From NCBI RefSeq assembly GCF_900111375.1, contig NZ_FOHB01000004.1, positions 248,001 through 312,000 of the forward strand: a stretch of 64,000 nucleotides of DNA. The letters are read 5' to 3'. The position numbers and the translations under genes were made by a program. Of the stretch, positions 62,273 to 64,000 are shown in pieces. The DNA is from Pedococcus cremeus. GTDB lineage: Bacteria; Actinomycetota; Actinomycetes; Actinomycetales; Dermatophilaceae. Below the pieces are notes generated by a model. That model was not told the DNA's origin, ran no database searches, and saw nothing but the letters and a program-made list of their open reading frames with translations. How positions within the stretch are numbered: position 1 is the stretch's first letter; every line of letters starts with the position of its first letter.

Positions 62273-62945
62273 CGGGAGGAGCCGGTGAGACGAGGACCCC
62301 GCCGCCGGTGCGGGAGAAGACGACGTGGCTCAGGTCGGTGACCACGGCGTCGGCCGCGTCCCCCAGCTCCTCGCGCGGCGTGGTGGTCACGACCGCCAGG
62401 GTGGCGCACCCGGCTGCCCGGGCCGCGGCCAGCCCACCCGGGGCGTCCTCGACGACGAGGCAGTGCGCCGGGTCGACGCCGAGACGCCTCGACGCGAGCA
62501 GGAACGGGTCGGGGTGCGGCTTGCCCCGCTCGACGTCGTCGGCCGTCACCAGCACCTCGGGCGCCTTCAGGCCGCTCGCCTCGATGCGCGCTGCGGCCAG
62601 GGGTGCGGTGCACGAGGTGGCGATGGCCGAGTGCGCGGGGGCCAGCGCGGCGAGCGCCTCCGCCGCCCCGGGGAGCACCTCGATGCCGTCGGTGTCGGCG
62701 AGCTCGAGCTCGGTGATGCGGCGCAGCGCGTCCTGGTGGCGCGGCCCCGGCAGCAGCTCGGCGACGATCGCGGCGGCCGGCACGCCGTGGAAGCCCTGCA
62801 GGCGCCGCGGGTCGACGTCGTGCTCCTGGGCCCAGCGGATCCAGCTGCGCACAACGACCGCGGTGGAGTCGATGAGCGTCCCGTCCATGTCGAAGACGAC
62901 GGCAGCGAAGGGGCGCCCGTCCAGCGGGCCGAGCGGTGACGGCAT
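62262..62945 (-). CDS. HAD-IA phosphatase (beta-phosphoglucomutase/GPP-like)
   Basis: A 227-residue HAD hydrolase. Motif I is VVFDMDGTLIDS (nucleophile Asp19, acid/base Asp21), a four-helix cap follows, motif II is IATSCTAPL, motif III is Lys in RGKPHPDPFLLA and motif IV is CLVVEDAPGGL. Relatives dephosphorylate small sugar or polyol phosphates such as glycerol 3-phosphate. The start codon itself lies inside the octamer at 62940-62947. No ribosome site is seen; TACCCT just upstream may be a -10 box for a leaderless message. The 3' end overlaps hairpin repeat copy 3. Confidence 0.88.
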   Translation of the reverse strand: MPSPLGPLDGRPFAAVVFDMDGTLIDSTAVVVRSWIRWAQEHDVDPRRLQGFHGVPAAAIVAELLPGPRHQDALRRITELELADTDGIEVLPGAAEALAALAPAHSAIATSCTAPLAAARIEASGLKAPEVLVTADDVERGKPHPDPFLLASRRLGVDPAHCLVVEDAPGGLAAARAAGCATLAVVTTTPREELGDAADAVVTDLSHVVFSRTGGGVLVSPAPPGSR

Positions 62946-62988
62946 ACCGAAAAGGGTAGGTGTGCGGTGTTCTCGTTACGGTGGGCGG

Positions 62989-64000
62989 GTGAGCACGCAG
63001 CCCGGCCGCTCCTGGTGGCGCCGACGCCCACCCCGGTGGGCCGGCGCCGTCCTCGGTGCGCTCGCGCTCGTGCTGGCGTGCATCGGCGGAGGCGTCGCCG
63101 CGACCACGCTGTTCCCGTCCACGGTCGAGACCATCAACTACCGCGCGCAGCTGCGCCTGTCGGTGAGCCCCGAGGACGTCTCGAGCCTGCACGCGCCGAC
63201 GATCTTCGGCGACATCAACCTCGACTTCAACGGACCGGTCATGGCACCGGGCGTGCTGGCCGGGGTCCAGGTCAAGCCCACCATCACCGAGCTCCTCGCC
63301 CAGCCCAAGGTCTCGATCAAGGCGCTCCAGCCCGGGCCGCTCGAGCTGTCGAACGCGGCCAAGGATGCCGTCGTCTCCATGGGCGGCCGGTTCGCCGTGG
63401 GCTCCCTGCTCGTGGCCGCTCTCGTGGTCGGCGGGTATGCCGTCTGGCGCCGCCGGCGTCCGTCGGTGCGGGTCCTCGGGGTGGCCGGCACCTGCTGGGT
63501 GCTCGCCTGCGGGCTGACCGGCGTCAGCATCTGGCAGACCTACCAGCCCGACCGGCTGGACGCATTCCGCACCACGGGCATCCTCGGCGCGGTACAGCGC
63601 AACGCCGACCTGCTCAACGGTGTGGAGACCCGGGCGCAGCAGACGACGCCGTACCTGAAGAACCTGCTCGCCCTCTCGGCGGCGCTGCAGGACAAGTACA
63701 CCCCGCAGTCGCTGAACGAGCCGGTCGCCGCCCGCATCCTGCTGGTCTCCGACATCCACGGCGGGCAGCAGTACCCGCTGATGAAGACCATCGTGAAGGA
63801 GGAGAACATCGACGCGGTCGTCGACCTCGGCGACCTCCTCAACTTCGGCGCCGTCACCGAGGGCGACACCGTCGGCCTCTTCAAGGGCATCGCGTCGCTC
63901 GGCGTGCCCTACGTGTTCGTGCGGGGCAACCACGACGCCCAGAGCGCCGGCGACACCAGGCTGCTGGAGCGGCTCGCCAAGGTGCCCAACGTCGTGCTGC
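62989..64000 (+). CDS. Membrane-anchored metallophosphoesterase (3' end cut by window)
   Basis: Open from a GTG at 62989 to the window edge, 337 codons visible. An N-terminal helix (AGAVLGALALVLACIGGGVA) precedes an external domain (about 45-140). Two helices follow at about 143-185 (VGSLLVAALVVGGYAVW; AGTCWVLACGLTGVSIW). The calcineurin-like domain then starts with metal motifs SDIHGG, VDLGDLLNFG and VRGNHDAQS (about 250-320). The catalytic domain thus probably lies outside the cell. Substrate unknown. A TTACGGT box precedes the GTG, and there is no ribosome site, so the start is moderately uncertain. Confidence 0.85.
   Translation, partial: MSTQPGRSWWRRRPPRWAGAVLGALALVLACIGGGVAATTLFPSTVETINYRAQLRLSVSPEDVSSLHAPTIFGDINLDFNGPVMAPGVLAGVQVKPTITELLAQPKVSIKALQPGPLELSNAAKDAVVSMGGRFAVGSLLVAALVVGGYAVWRRRRPSVRVLGVAGTCWVLACGLTGVSIWQTYQPDRLDAFRTTGILGAVQRNADLLNGVETRAQQTTPYLKNLLALSAALQDKYTPQSLNEPVAARILLVSDIHGGQQYPLMKTIVKEENIDAVVDLGDLLNFGAVTEGDTVGLFKGIASLGVPYVFVRGNHDAQSAGDTRLLERLAKVPNVVL

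Overview
The window is a very GC-rich chromosomal segment from an actinobacterium. The evidence is an HspR-controlled dnaK operon with HAIR operators, a bacterial proteasome activator (Bpa) ending in GQYL, a 13E12/DUF222-HNH protein, an F420-type nitroreductase-like protein, and many GTG or leaderless starts. Gene content and style fit Micrococcales, perhaps an Intrasporangiaceae-like genus. That placement is inference and was not tested by any search.

Layout. 1-3.6 kb: a truncated sugar-type solute-binding lipoprotein, a divergent GntR/FCD regulator and formate-tetrahydrofolate ligase. 3.7-7.9 kb: the stress operon dnaK-grpE-dnaJ-hspR (minus strand) behind two HAIR sites. 8.0-9.4 kb: a wall-anchored repeat protein broken by a frameshift. 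9.4-12 kb: a radical SAM/SPASM protein coupled to a protoporphyrinogen/coproporphyrinogen oxidase (heme). 12-15.8 kb: a small 2TM protein, an EF-G-like GTPase, a LigT-family protein and a membrane protein. 15.9-19.1 kb: a thiamine-precursor ECF transporter (fused A-A-T protein plus a YkoE-like S component) behind a TPP riboswitch. 19.4-29.9 kb: histidine degradation in two blocks (M20 amidohydrolase-hutF-hutI and hutH-hutU), separated by about 3.3 kb holding DUF222-HNH, YbaK, an immunity-like protein and an endonuclease V-like protein. Both blocks carry the same palindromic operator. 30-33.4 kb: TetR-MmpL. 33.4-39.2 kb: tctC-tctB-tctA-usp and a divergent CitA/CitB-type two-component system. 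39.3-43.9 kb: DsbA-like protein, a Cys-rich HTH regulator, an IclR regulator, a RibD-C reductase, MobA-like and quinone oxidoreductase. 44-49.7 kb: an MFS transporter with a structured leader, then PadR-ABC ATPase-FtsX permease. 49.8-57.3 kb: acyl-ACP desaturase, cupin, F420-type protein, Bpa, MFS, a tandem pair of related membrane proteins and a DUF885 peptidase. 57.4-64 kb: two HAD phosphatases, an FAD dehydrogenase, a polar amino-acid/cystine-type ABC importer and a truncated membrane metallophosphoesterase.

The most striking signal is not a gene. The octamer CGGCATAC/GTATGCCG occurs 41 times across the window, against roughly two expected for this base composition. Ten copies are intergenic, some paired as the arms of terminator hairpins. 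Inside genes the motif drives use of rare TAT and even ATA codons. This resembles the architecture of DNA uptake sequences in naturally competent bacteria, although other explanations remain open. A second family, three copies of a 20-21 bp inverted repeat with compensatory changes, is confined to 57.3-62.3 kb.
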